Shown in pieces: positions 50,717 through 57,168 of a stretch of 58,766 bases of DNA. The position numbers and the translations under genes were made by a program. Within the stretch, counting starts at the first letter, position 1. Every line of letters starts with the position of its first letter. Source of the DNA: CAYRKT01 sp964425005 (GTDB taxonomy: Bacteria > Synergistota > Synergistia > CAYRKT01); contig CAYRKT010000002.1 of NCBI GenBank assembly GCA_964425005.1, positions 1 through 58,766 of the forward strand, written 5' to 3'. The notes below the pieces were generated by a model. That model was not told the origin of the DNA, ran no database searches, and was given only the letters and a program-made list of their open reading frames with translations.

Positions 50717-52039
50717 CTACTTCTCGAGCGGAAGCTTTATCATCTCCAGTATCTCCCTCGTCAGATCGCCCACCCTGCGCCTCTGCTCGTAGACGCAGTC
50801 GGTGACCTTGCCCTGTCCTCTCACCACGTCCTCCGCCAGCGCCCTGCAGGAGGGCCTCCCGCAGAAGCCGCAGTTTATCCCGGGCAACCTGTCGTGGACT
50901 ATCTGGAGCTGGTGGAGCTTCTCCATCGACTCCCGGAGGTCCGAGGACAGAGGCAGCCTCGGCCTGGCCCGGATGGGAAACTCCAGCGAGGTGAAACCCC
51001 TGGCGTGGAGCTCCTCCAGGAGGGATAACCTCTCCTCGGAGGGATTCCAGTCGGGCACCCGGTGGGGCACGGTCTGGGAGGCTATGAAGCGAGACTCACC
51101 CGCGAGTATCCCCCCCACGCACCCCTTGTCGCAGACCCTGCCCTCCACGTAGTCGACCCCTCTGAGCTTGCCCAGCTCCACCTCCTCCACCACCTCCATC
51201 ACGTTCCTCATCCCCGAGACCACCACCGCCCTGAAGGGCTCCCCGTTGCCGAAGATCCTCCAGAACATGGAGAGGTGGTCGGACTCACCCCCCAGCACCG
51301 CCCACCTGATCCACCGGGAGAAGTCGGAGGACGGGAGGCTGTCGCCGACGCTGGGCCTCTTGGCCAGGTTCACTATATCCCTGTAGACCCAGTTCATCCC
51401 CACCGCGTAAGACATGTGGCTGGCCCTTCTGCCCTCCGGATACTTGGCCATGCCGATCTTCGCCGGGCAGGGGGAGACGAAGACGAAGGGCTTCCCTCCC
51501 ACCCCCCTGGACTCCGAGAGGGCAGCGGCCACCTCTAGGGGATTCTCCACCGGAGTGAGCCTGGAGACCAACGAGGGATACTTGACCTGGACCAGCCTCA
51601 AGACGGCGGGACAGTAGACGGATATCATCGGCCTGGACTCCCTCGGAACGCTCAGGACGTGCTTCACCGTGGCGAAGGCCACCAGATCATAGGCTATCTC
51701 CATCTCCTCTATCAAGTCCTTGTAGCCCAGGGCGCCCATCAAGGAGGAGACCTCCCTGGGGTCCTGGAGGTGGGCGAACTGGGTGTACATCACGGGATCG
51801 CAGATCAGCACTCTGTCGGAGGTGCTGTTCCTCAGTATCTCCCACTCGTCCTCCTCCACCGCTATGAAGTCAGAACAAACCCTCTTGCACTCCCCGCAGT
51901 TTATGCACAGCTCGGGGATGATCTTCAAAAACCCGCTGTACCACCTCATGGCCTCGGTGGGACAGGCCTTTATGCAGTTTATCCCCTCCTTGCAGTACTT
52001 GCCCACAGGCCTAATCACGACACCGTGTCTGTCGGTCAA
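50717..52039 (-). CDS. [FeFe]-hydrogenase-like protein, putative sensory (group C/D-like)
   Basis: A 440-residue protein. A 2[4Fe-4S] ferredoxin domain comes first (Cys16, 22, 26, 45, 48, 51, 55). The H-cluster domain keeps reduced forms of the L1, L2 and L3 motifs: SVYCPAVLRLVQ, SPCPAKIGM and RVCDKGCVGGILAG, so all four H-cluster Cys are present. A C-terminal 4Fe-4S domain (NCGFCGRPSCRALAEDVVRGQG) follows. It lacks the extended TSCCP and MACxxGC motifs of catalytic enzymes. With flanking ATPase and DRTGG genes it resembles putative sensory hydrogenases. H2 sensing is inferred. Confidence 0.85.
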   Translation of the reverse strand: MTDRHGVVIRPVGKYCKEGINCIKACPTEAMRWYSGFLKIIPELCINCGECKRVCSDFIAVEEDEWEILRNSTSDRVLICDPVMYTQFAHLQDPREVSSLMGALGYKDLIEEMEIAYDLVAFATVKHVLSVPRESRPMISVYCPAVLRLVQVKYPSLVSRLTPVENPLEVAAALSESRGVGGKPFVFVSPCPAKIGMAKYPEGRRASHMSYAVGMNWVYRDIVNLAKRPSVGDSLPSSDFSRWIRWAVLGGESDHLSMFWRIFGNGEPFRAVVVSGMRNVMEVVEEVELGKLRGVDYVEGRVCDKGCVGGILAGESRFIASQTVPHRVPDWNPSEERLSLLEELHARGFTSLEFPIRARPRLPLSSDLRESMEKLHQLQIVHDRLPGINCGFCGRPSCRALAEDVVRGQGKVTDCVYEQRRRVGDLTREILEMIKLPLEK

Positions 52040-52054
52040 AGCGACCTAACCCCC

Positions 52055-52498
52055 CTACCCCTCCATAATCCTGACCGAGGCCCAGAGCTTCGTCCCCCGG
52101 CCGACCTCGCTCTCGATGCGCATCTCGTCGGAGTTCTTCTTTATGTTGGGAAGGCCCATCCCCGCCCCGAACCCCAGCTCCCTTATGTGGTCGGGCGCCG
52201 TGGAGTACCCCTCCTTCATGGCCAGCTCTATGTCCTCTATGCCCGGGCCGTCGTCCTCAGCCAGTATAACTATCTCGTCAGGGTAGACCAAAGCCTTCAA
52301 GGTCCCTCCCCCCGCGTGGATCACCAGGTTCATCTCCGCCTCGTAGGCTATGACGGCAACCCGCCGGTATATCTCCGGCGAGAGGCCCAGCATCTTGAGG
52401 ACTTCCTTTATCTGGGTGGAGGCGAGTCCAGCGCCGACGAAATCCCCACCCTTGACGTCGAACTCCACGGAGTAGACCAGCTTCTTGGAGGAGGACAT
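52055..52498 (-). CDS. RsbT/RsbW-like serine kinase ATPase domain protein
   Basis: A 147-residue GHKL ATPase with YEAEMNLVIHAGGG (N box, about 52-65), ILAEDDGPGIEDIELAMKEGYST (G1, about 75-97) and ELGFGAGMGLPNIKKNSDEM (G2, about 105-124). This is the short anti-sigma/switch-kinase form, like RsbT. It lies 15 nt upstream of the hydrogenase-like gene and 12 nt after a DRTGG gene. Its target is unknown; no STAS partner or sigma factor gene is in the window. Confidence 0.87.
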   Translation of the reverse strand: MSSSKKLVYSVEFDVKGGDFVGAGLASTQIKEVLKMLGLSPEIYRRVAVIAYEAEMNLVIHAGGGTLKALVYPDEIVILAEDDGPGIEDIELAMKEGYSTAPDHIRELGFGAGMGLPNIKKNSDEMRIESEVGRGTKLWASVRIMEG

Positions 52499-52510
52499 GC
52501 CCTTTAAGAG

Positions 52511-52879
52511 CTAAAACACCCTATCCCTGCACACCAAGCAGGGCGAAAGCCCCTCGGCGTAGAGCCTTCCACACGCCTCGAACATGGTCATGGGCGTGAG
52601 GAGCAAGGGCACGCCCAGAGCGGAAGCCGACCTCACCACGTCCTCCGAGGGGACCTTACCCCTCACGAACAGGACGGCGGGCACGTCCAGCATGTGCACA
52701 GTCCTCATCAGCTGGATGTGCGTGAGGCCGGTTATCAACAGGGTTCCAGCGCAGGCGAAGGCCAGGATGTCGCTCAGCAGGTCACAGGCGTAGGCGTTGG
52801 GGACAGCTATGGAATCCAGCTTGTCCTCGCAACACAGCACCTTGGCCCCTACCAATTCCCTCACCGTAGAGAGCAACAA
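52511..52879 (-). CDS. DRTGG-domain protein, first gene of the hydrogenase module
   Basis: A 122-residue DRTGG-type protein. It has LVGAKVLCCEDKLDSIAVPNAYACDLLSDILAFACAGTLLIT-like sequence near 9-50, then HIQLMRTVHMLDVPAVLFVRG and LLTPMTMFEACGRLYAEGL, plus a C-terminal CLVCRD pair of Cys. It aligns along its length with the protein at 50345-50698. TTG start after GGAGG. It lies divergent from the T-box operon. Confidence 0.82.
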   Translation of the reverse strand: MLLSTVRELVGAKVLCCEDKLDSIAVPNAYACDLLSDILAFACAGTLLITGLTHIQLMRTVHMLDVPAVLFVRGKVPSEDVVRSASALGVPLLLTPMTMFEACGRLYAEGLSPCLVCRDRVF

Positions 52880-52952
52880 AGGAGACCCTCCCCCCCTTGT
52901 CCTGATGACCGAAGGAGCCCTTCAACTTCCGAACCACCGGGCGCCAAGCCCT

Positions 52953-52980
52953 ATTTTAAAGATTGTGAAAGATAAATCAA
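52953..52980 (-). promoter_or_regulatory. Promoter of the hydrogenase-like module
   Basis: Minus-strand TTGATT (52975-52980) and TAAAAT (52953-52958) are 16 bp apart, about 70 bp upstream of the first DRTGG gene. Both hexamers are good matches in an otherwise GC-rich region. Confidence 0.6.
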
Positions 52981-53030
52981 GCCCGATTTGGCCCGGGGGC
53001 CCAAAACGCCTCGAGCTGGGCCTCACCCCC

Positions 53031-53059
53031 TTGACTGGGCCTCTCGGGGCGGATAAAAT
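53031..53059 (+). promoter_or_regulatory. Promoter of the lysW operon
   Basis: Plus-strand TTGACT (53031-53036) and TAAAAT (53054-53059) are exactly 17 bp apart. Transcription would begin near 53066 and run straight into the T-box leader. Confidence 0.75.
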
Positions 53060-53065
53060 CCTCTC

Positions 53066-53338
53066 ACGAAAGCCGAACAAGCCCGGCGATGACCGAGGGA
53101 GGGTCTTTCCCAGAAGCCCAACAGAGAGGGGGCTCCACCGGCTGAGAGGGCCCCTGGGGTGGGGGTTAGATCCAAAGCCCTCGCGAGCCTCGGCCGAAAG
53201 GGTTCTCCCGGAGTAGGCCGCGGGGGGCTCCCGTTAAAGGGCCGACGAGGGGAAGAGGGGGGACGCAAGGGTTTCTTCTCTTCCACTAGGGTGGTACCGC
53301 GGGCCGAAAGCTCGTCCCTAGAGGGACGAGCTTTTTTG
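53066..53338 (+). ncRNA. T-box leader, candidate lysine specifier, with intrinsic terminator
   Basis: Binds uncharged tRNA to allow read-through into lysW. The T-box AGGGTGGTACCGCG is at 53288-53301. The terminator pairs AGCTCGTCCC with GGGACGAGCT (53309-53332) and ends in six T. Stem I shows CCGAGG/CCTCGG (53093-53098/53188-53193) beside a K-turn-like GATGA, the AGAGAG bulge (53123-53128) and a distal GGCTG loop. The helix GAGGG/CCCTC (53099-53103/53178-53182) closes the specifier loop. There the triplet AAA (53174-53176) precedes a purine, giving a lysine codon. The specifier call is inference. Confidence 0.88.
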
Positions 53339-53372
53339 TTTAGGTCGACCCAGCGCGAGGAGGTGTTCTGAG

Positions 53373-53555
53373 GTGGAGATGACGAGGATCGAGGCGATGT
53401 GCGAGGTGTGTGGAGGGGAACTGGAGATCGGGTCCGGCGTGGAGCTGGGCGAGATAGTGGTATGCTCCGACTGCGGGACGGAGCTGGAGGTGGTCTCGTT
53501 GGATCCTGTGGTCCTGGAGAGGGCCCCCGAGGTCCAGGAGGACTGGGGGGAGTAA
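53373..53555 (+). CDS. lysW: Alpha-aminoadipate carrier protein LysW
   Basis: Small acidic carrier whose C-terminal Glu is ligated to alpha-aminoadipate (or glutamate) to protect its amino group during lysine or ornithine synthesis. The 60-residue protein has a zinc ribbon (CEVCGGEL near 10 and CSDCGTEL near 32) and ends in EDWGE, the LysW hallmark. GTG 53373, ATG 53379 and ATG 53394 are all possible starts; GAGGAGG at 53356-53362 best serves the first. It lies 34 nt after the T-box terminator. Confidence 0.93.
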   Translation: MEMTRIEAMCEVCGGELEIGSGVELGEIVVCSDCGTELEVVSLDPVVLERAPEVQEDWGE

Positions 53556-53561
53556 GGGGGC

Positions 53562-54410
53562 ATGAGGCCCTCGCTGGTGGTCCTAAACGACGTCTTCTCC
53601 TTCGAGACCAGGCTGCTCCTGGAGGCAGCCGACTCGGTCGGCGTGAGCTGCAGGACCGTGGAGGTCTCCTCGGGCCTCTGGTTCGACCAGCTGGACCCCG
53701 CGCTTCCCTGTTGGAACCTCATCTCGTCGCCGGTGGCCAGGGCTGCGGTGTCCTCCTCCCTTCGCGGGCGAGGGCTTAAGCCCTTGAACCTCGCGTTAGC
53801 CGAAGGGAGCGCCGTCGACGTGGCCTCTACCCTGCACGACCTAAGCCTCGAGGGCCTCACCAGCGAGGTCTTCCTGCTCTTCCGCGAGCCCCAGGTCAAG
53901 GAGCTCATCGCCCAGGGGAGGTTGAGGTACCCCTTCTGGATAAGAGGGAGCAGGCGAGGGAGGGGGGACATCAGGACCCTGGTCAGGAGCGAGGCCGCCC
54001 TGGAGGCGGTGCTGGAGCACCGGGAACACCTGGTCGACGAGCCCTTCGTGGTCCAGGTCCACCCCGAGGCGGACGCCATGGCCAGGCTGACCATCATAGG
54101 GAGCAGGAGGTTCTGGAGCCAGGGGGCGATATCCCCCAGCGGCAGACATGCTCTAGCGCCGTGCGACGAGACGGAAGAGCTCTCCGACATCGCAGCGAGG
54201 TTGTGCCGATACCTGCGGGACAGGTTCGGGACCCCACTCTGGGCCCAGTTCGACCTGCTCATCTCGCGAGGAGGAAGGGGATTTTGGGTCTTCGACCTCT
54301 CGGATCTGCCCGAGCTGATGCCCCTAAAGGATAGGAGGGCTGAGCTGGTGGAGGCTCTGGCCTCGGTCGTCGAGGAGGTGATGGCCGATGGAGGAGGGCA
54401 AACCCTCTAA
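53562..54410 (+). CDS. lysX: LysX-like ATP-grasp ligase, divergent
   Basis: Expected to join alpha-aminoadipate to the LysW C-terminus. The 282-residue protein keeps the LysX layout. GSRRGRGDIRTLVRSEAALEAVLEHREHL (about 127-155) lines up with the glycine-rich ATP loop region, and ARLTIIGSRRFWSQGAIS (about 172-189) with the RVFVVGxxxIAAIYR region. The metal-binding end is altered: FDLLISRGGRGFWVFDLSDLPEL (about 229-251) has Asp-Leu-Ser where LysX has Glu-Val-Asn, and the usual Val-Leu-Lys-Pro reads Trp-Ile-Arg-Gly. Position beside lysW supports LysX. It starts 6 nt after lysW. Confidence 0.78.
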   Translation: MRPSLVVLNDVFSFETRLLLEAADSVGVSCRTVEVSSGLWFDQLDPALPCWNLISSPVARAAVSSSLRGRGLKPLNLALAEGSAVDVASTLHDLSLEGLTSEVFLLFREPQVKELIAQGRLRYPFWIRGSRRGRGDIRTLVRSEAALEAVLEHREHLVDEPFVVQVHPEADAMARLTIIGSRRFWSQGAISPSGRHALAPCDETEELSDIAARLCRYLRDRFGTPLWAQFDLLISRGGRGFWVFDLSDLPELMPLKDRRAELVEALASVVEEVMADGGGQTL

Positions 54411-54448
54411 ACGCTCGGTCAGCGCGTCGTCGAGGACGTTCGAGGGAG

Positions 54449-54535
54449 GGCCGGGACCAGGGCGTGCTGGTCCCTAGGGGGTCTTCTTGCGCCCTCGTCC
54501 CGGCCCGCAGGCTTCAGCTTGCGGGCCTCGTCTTT
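54449..54535 (+). promoter_or_regulatory. Unclassified attenuator-like RNA between lysX and the citrate-synthase-like gene
   Basis: Three mutually exclusive helices are visible. A: GGGACCAG (54453-54460) with CTGGTCCC (54467-54474). B: 54449-54464 with 54490-54505, 15 bp with one mismatch. C: GGCCCGCA (54502-54509) with TGCGGGCC (54520-54527), followed by TCGTCTTTT. B shares 54453-54460 with A, and its 3' end (54502-54505) is the 5' base of C. C looks like an intrinsic terminator, B an antiterminator and A an anti-antiterminator. GGAGGTG of the next gene follows 3 nt later. No known riboswitch consensus is seen. Confidence 0.65.
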
Positions 54536-54551
54536 TCGGAGGTGAGCGGGG

Positions 54552-55295
54552 TTGAACGAGGTGACCTTGGAGGGCGAGATAGTCGAGATAGGACCGGATC
54601 GCATAAGGGTCAGGGGCGTGGACATAGAGGAGCTCATAGAGGGCTGGAGCTACCCGGAGGTCTTTTGGTTTCTGCTCACCGGCAGGAGGCTGAGCTCGAG
54701 GGAGAGGAGGATGCTCGAGGCCATACTGGTGGCCATGTGCGACCACGGCCCAACGCCTCCCAGCACCCAGGCGGCCAGGCTCGTGGCCTCCACCGGCTCC
54801 CCCATGCACGCGGCCCTGGCGGCAGGGCTCTTGGGCTTCGGAGATCACCACGCCGGGGCCATAGAGCTGGCCATGAGGGTGCTCCAGGAGGCGGTGCGAT
54901 CTGCGGAGCTCGGCAGAGACGAGCTCAAAGGGACGGCGGAGAGGCTCGTGGAGGACTTCCTGGACAGAGGGGAAAGGGTGCCGGGCTTCGGACACAGGTA
55001 CCACAGGAGGGATCCCAGACCCCCTGCCCTGGTCAGGTTGGCCGAGAGGCTCTCCATGGTGGGACCCCACCTGAGGCTCGCCCTGGAGATGGAGGAGGTC
55101 CTCCTGTCCAGGAAGGGCATAAGGATGAACATCGACGGGGCGAGCGGGGCGATCCTGAGCGACATGGGGCTCTCGTGGCGCGTAGGCAGAGGGGTCTTCG
55201 CCCTGGGAAGGATGTCGGGCCTGATAGCGGAGGTTATGGTGGAGATATCGTGCTACAAGCCGTTCAGGAAGTTCCACGAGATAAAGGCCAGTTGA
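54552..55295 (+). CDS. Short citrate-synthase-fold protein in lysine operon (role unproven)
   Basis: A 247-residue protein related to the citrate synthase/citryl-CoA lyase family, which forms or splits C-C bonds of acetyl-CoA with 2-oxoacids. It has PPSTQAARLVASTGSPMHAALAAG (about 69-92), GDHHAGAIE with His100, VPGFGHRYHRRDPR with His148 and RMNIDGASGAIL with Asp195. These match the catalytic His, His and Asp of citrate synthase. Full citrate synthases have 370-430 residues, so part of the large domain is absent. TTG start with GGAGGTG 7 nt upstream. Homocitrate synthesis is one possibility, citryl-CoA lyase or citrate synthase others. Confidence 0.82.
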   Translation: MNEVTLEGEIVEIGPDRIRVRGVDIEELIEGWSYPEVFWFLLTGRRLSSRERRMLEAILVAMCDHGPTPPSTQAARLVASTGSPMHAALAAGLLGFGDHHAGAIELAMRVLQEAVRSAELGRDELKGTAERLVEDFLDRGERVPGFGHRYHRRDPRPPALVRLAERLSMVGPHLRLALEMEEVLLSRKGIRMNIDGASGAILSDMGLSWRVGRGVFALGRMSGLIAEVMVEISCYKPFRKFHEIKAS

Positions 55296-55315
55296 ACGAG
55301 GAGGTGCCAGGGAAC

Positions 55316-56344
55316 TTGAAGGTGGCTGTATTCGGAGCGTCCGGGTTCGTGGGAGGAGAGCTCTTGAGGCTCATAGCCCTCCATCCGCAGATGGAGCTCT
55401 CGGCGGCGTCCTCCAACACCTTCGCCGGGGAGATGGTCTGGACGAGGCACCCGCACCTCAGGCCCGTATACCCCTCCTTGAAGTTCTGCGCGCCCGAGGA
55501 GGCCATTGGAGCGGACTTCGACCTGGCCTTCCTGGCCCTGGAGCACGGGAGGTCCGCCGAGGTCGCGGGGAAGATCCACGACAGCGGCAGGCTCGTGGTG
55601 GATCTGAGCGCAGACCTCAGGCTCAAGGACCCCGAGGCCTACAGGAGGTGGTACGGCAGGAATCACCCAAGGCCGGACCTCCTCTCCAGGGCCGTCTACG
55701 GGCTTCCAGAGCTGCACCGCGAGGAGCTCAAGGGGGCGACTTTGGCCTCCGGGGTGGGCTGCAACGCCACCGCCGTGAACCTGGCGCTCAAGCCCCTCAA
55801 GGGCCTCCTTCGGGAGGTCGTGGCCGACGTGAGGGCTGGCTCTTCCGAGGGAGGAGCTCGTCCCAGCGAGGGCTCCCATCACCCCATAAGGAGCAGGGCC
55901 CTCAGGCTCTACTCCGTGGGGAAGCACAGGCACATGGCCGAGGTGTGCCAGGAGATGGAGCTCCCAGAGGAGGCTATATCCTTCTCCGTCACGGCGGTGG
56001 AGCTGGTGAGGGGGGTTCAGGCGGTGGTCAGGTGCAGGCTGAGCGAGCGCCTGACCGAGAAGGAGCTGTGGGGGCTCTTCAGGAACGCCTACAAGGGAAG
56101 CCCCTTCGTCTCCCTGTGCCCCGCCAACCCACCCCACCTACGACTGCCGGACCCCAGGTGGGTCACGGGCAGCAACCACGCCATGATAGGCTTCGTCCAG
56201 GAGGGGGAAGATCGGGTGGTGGTGGTCTCGGTGCTGGACAACCTCGTCAAGGGCTCCGCCGGGACGGCCGTGGCCTGCGCCAACCTGATGGTGGGCCTGC
56301 CGGAGGAGACCGGCCTGAACCAAAGCCCCATATTCCCTGTATGA
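55316..56344 (+). CDS. lysY: LysW-aminoadipyl-phosphate reductase LysY (ArgC family)
   Basis: NADPH reduction of the LysW-bound acyl phosphate to the semialdehyde. The product starts MKVAVFGASGFVGGELLRLI (Rossmann). It has DLAFLALEHGRSAEV near 68, VDLSADLRLKDPEAYRRWYG near 91, the catalytic ASGVGCNATAVNLALKPL near 146 with the GCNATA form typical of LysY rather than the ArgC GCYPT, and YSVGKHRHMAEV near 200. I chose TTG 55316 after GAGGAGG; GTG 55304 and TTG 55292 are in frame, and the latter overlaps the preceding stop. ATGA overlap with lysZ. Confidence 0.93.
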   Translation: MKVAVFGASGFVGGELLRLIALHPQMELSAASSNTFAGEMVWTRHPHLRPVYPSLKFCAPEEAIGADFDLAFLALEHGRSAEVAGKIHDSGRLVVDLSADLRLKDPEAYRRWYGRNHPRPDLLSRAVYGLPELHREELKGATLASGVGCNATAVNLALKPLKGLLREVVADVRAGSSEGGARPSEGSHHPIRSRALRLYSVGKHRHMAEVCQEMELPEEAISFSVTAVELVRGVQAVVRCRLSERLTEKELWGLFRNAYKGSPFVSLCPANPPHLRLPDPRWVTGSNHAMIGFVQEGEDRVVVVSVLDNLVKGSAGTAVACANLMVGLPEETGLNQSPIFPV

Positions 56345-57168
56345 AGGAGGCGATGGGGGTGCTGGTGGTCAAGATAGGCGGGGGAAGGGGGAACAGGCTG
56401 GACGAGCTCTGCAAGGAGGTCAAAGCCCTCTGGGAAGAGGGCGAGAGGCTGGTGCTGGTCCACGGGGTGAGCGACGCCATGGACGCCCGCTCGGCGGAGC
56501 TCGGCCTGGAGCCCAGGTACCTCGTGAGCCCCAGCGGGTTCAGGAGCAGGTTCGTCGGGGAGAGGGAGAGGGACGTCTACCTGGGCGTTTGCCTCGAGGT
56601 CGGCGCGAGGATCTGCTCCACCCTGCACGCCATGGGGGTCAGGGCCGTCGCCCTCTGGGGAGGTAGCGGAGCCCTCGCCGAGGGAGAGAGGAAGGAGGCG
56701 CTCCGCTACGTGGAGAACGGCAAGGTCAAGGTGGCCAAGGGCAACTGGAGCGGGGTGGTGAGGTCCGTGAACGCCAGGGTGATCGAGGTCCTGCTGGAGG
56801 GGGGCTTTCTGCCGGTGGTCTCCCCCGTGGCCGTGACGCCGGAGGGATTGCCCCTCAACGTGGACGGCGACAGGATGGCAGCGGCCATCGCCTCGGCCCT
56901 GAGGGCCGAGGCCCTGGTGATCCTCTCCAACGTCCCCGGGCTCCTGGAGCGCCTGGAAGACCCAGGGAGCCTGGTCAGGAGGATACCCTTCGAGGACCTG
57001 GAGGACTACGACGGCCTCGCCAAGGGGAACATGAAGAGAAAGCTATTGGCCGCGAGGGAGGCCTTGGAGGGCGGGGTGGAGAAGGTGATCATCTCGGACA
57101 GCAGGGTGGAAAGACCGATAGGGTCCGCCCTGGCGGGAGGTGGGACCTGGATATGTCGAGCTTTCTAG
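56341..57168 (+). CDS. lysZ: LysW-aminoadipate kinase LysZ (ArgB family)
   Basis: Phosphorylates the LysW-bound aminoadipate carboxylate. The 275-residue amino-acid kinase has VLVVKIGGGRGNRLDELCKE near 7, ERLVLVHGVSDAMDARSAELGLEPRYL near 40 and YVENGKVKVAKGNWSGVVRSVNARVIEVLLEGGFLPVVSP near 120-159. VDGDRMAAAIASALRAEALVILSNVPGLL lies near 174. YVENGKVKV is a LysZ-type segment. ATG 56341 overlaps the lysY stop; AAGGAGG (56344-56350) would better serve GTG 56359, which also fits the family start. Confidence 0.93.
   Translation: MKEAMGVLVVKIGGGRGNRLDELCKEVKALWEEGERLVLVHGVSDAMDARSAELGLEPRYLVSPSGFRSRFVGERERDVYLGVCLEVGARICSTLHAMGVRAVALWGGSGALAEGERKEALRYVENGKVKVAKGNWSGVVRSVNARVIEVLLEGGFLPVVSPVAVTPEGLPLNVDGDRMAAAIASALRAEALVILSNVPGLLERLEDPGSLVRRIPFEDLEDYDGLAKGNMKRKLLAAREALEGGVEKVIISDSRVERPIGSALAGGGTWICRAF

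Noticed and set aside
48002..53364. The 14-mer CAGCGCGAGGAGGT occurs at 48002 and 53351, ahead of hcp and lysW, suggesting a shared regulatory box
   Set aside because: Both contain a Shine-Dalgarno core, and several chance 14-mer matches are expected in a GC-rich sequence of this length.
54464..56344. A 626-codon frame that could read as a fusion upstream of LysY
   Set aside because: The upstream part overlaps the attenuator and the citrate-synthase-like gene in another frame and is not protein-like; LysY homology begins at the TTG at 55316.
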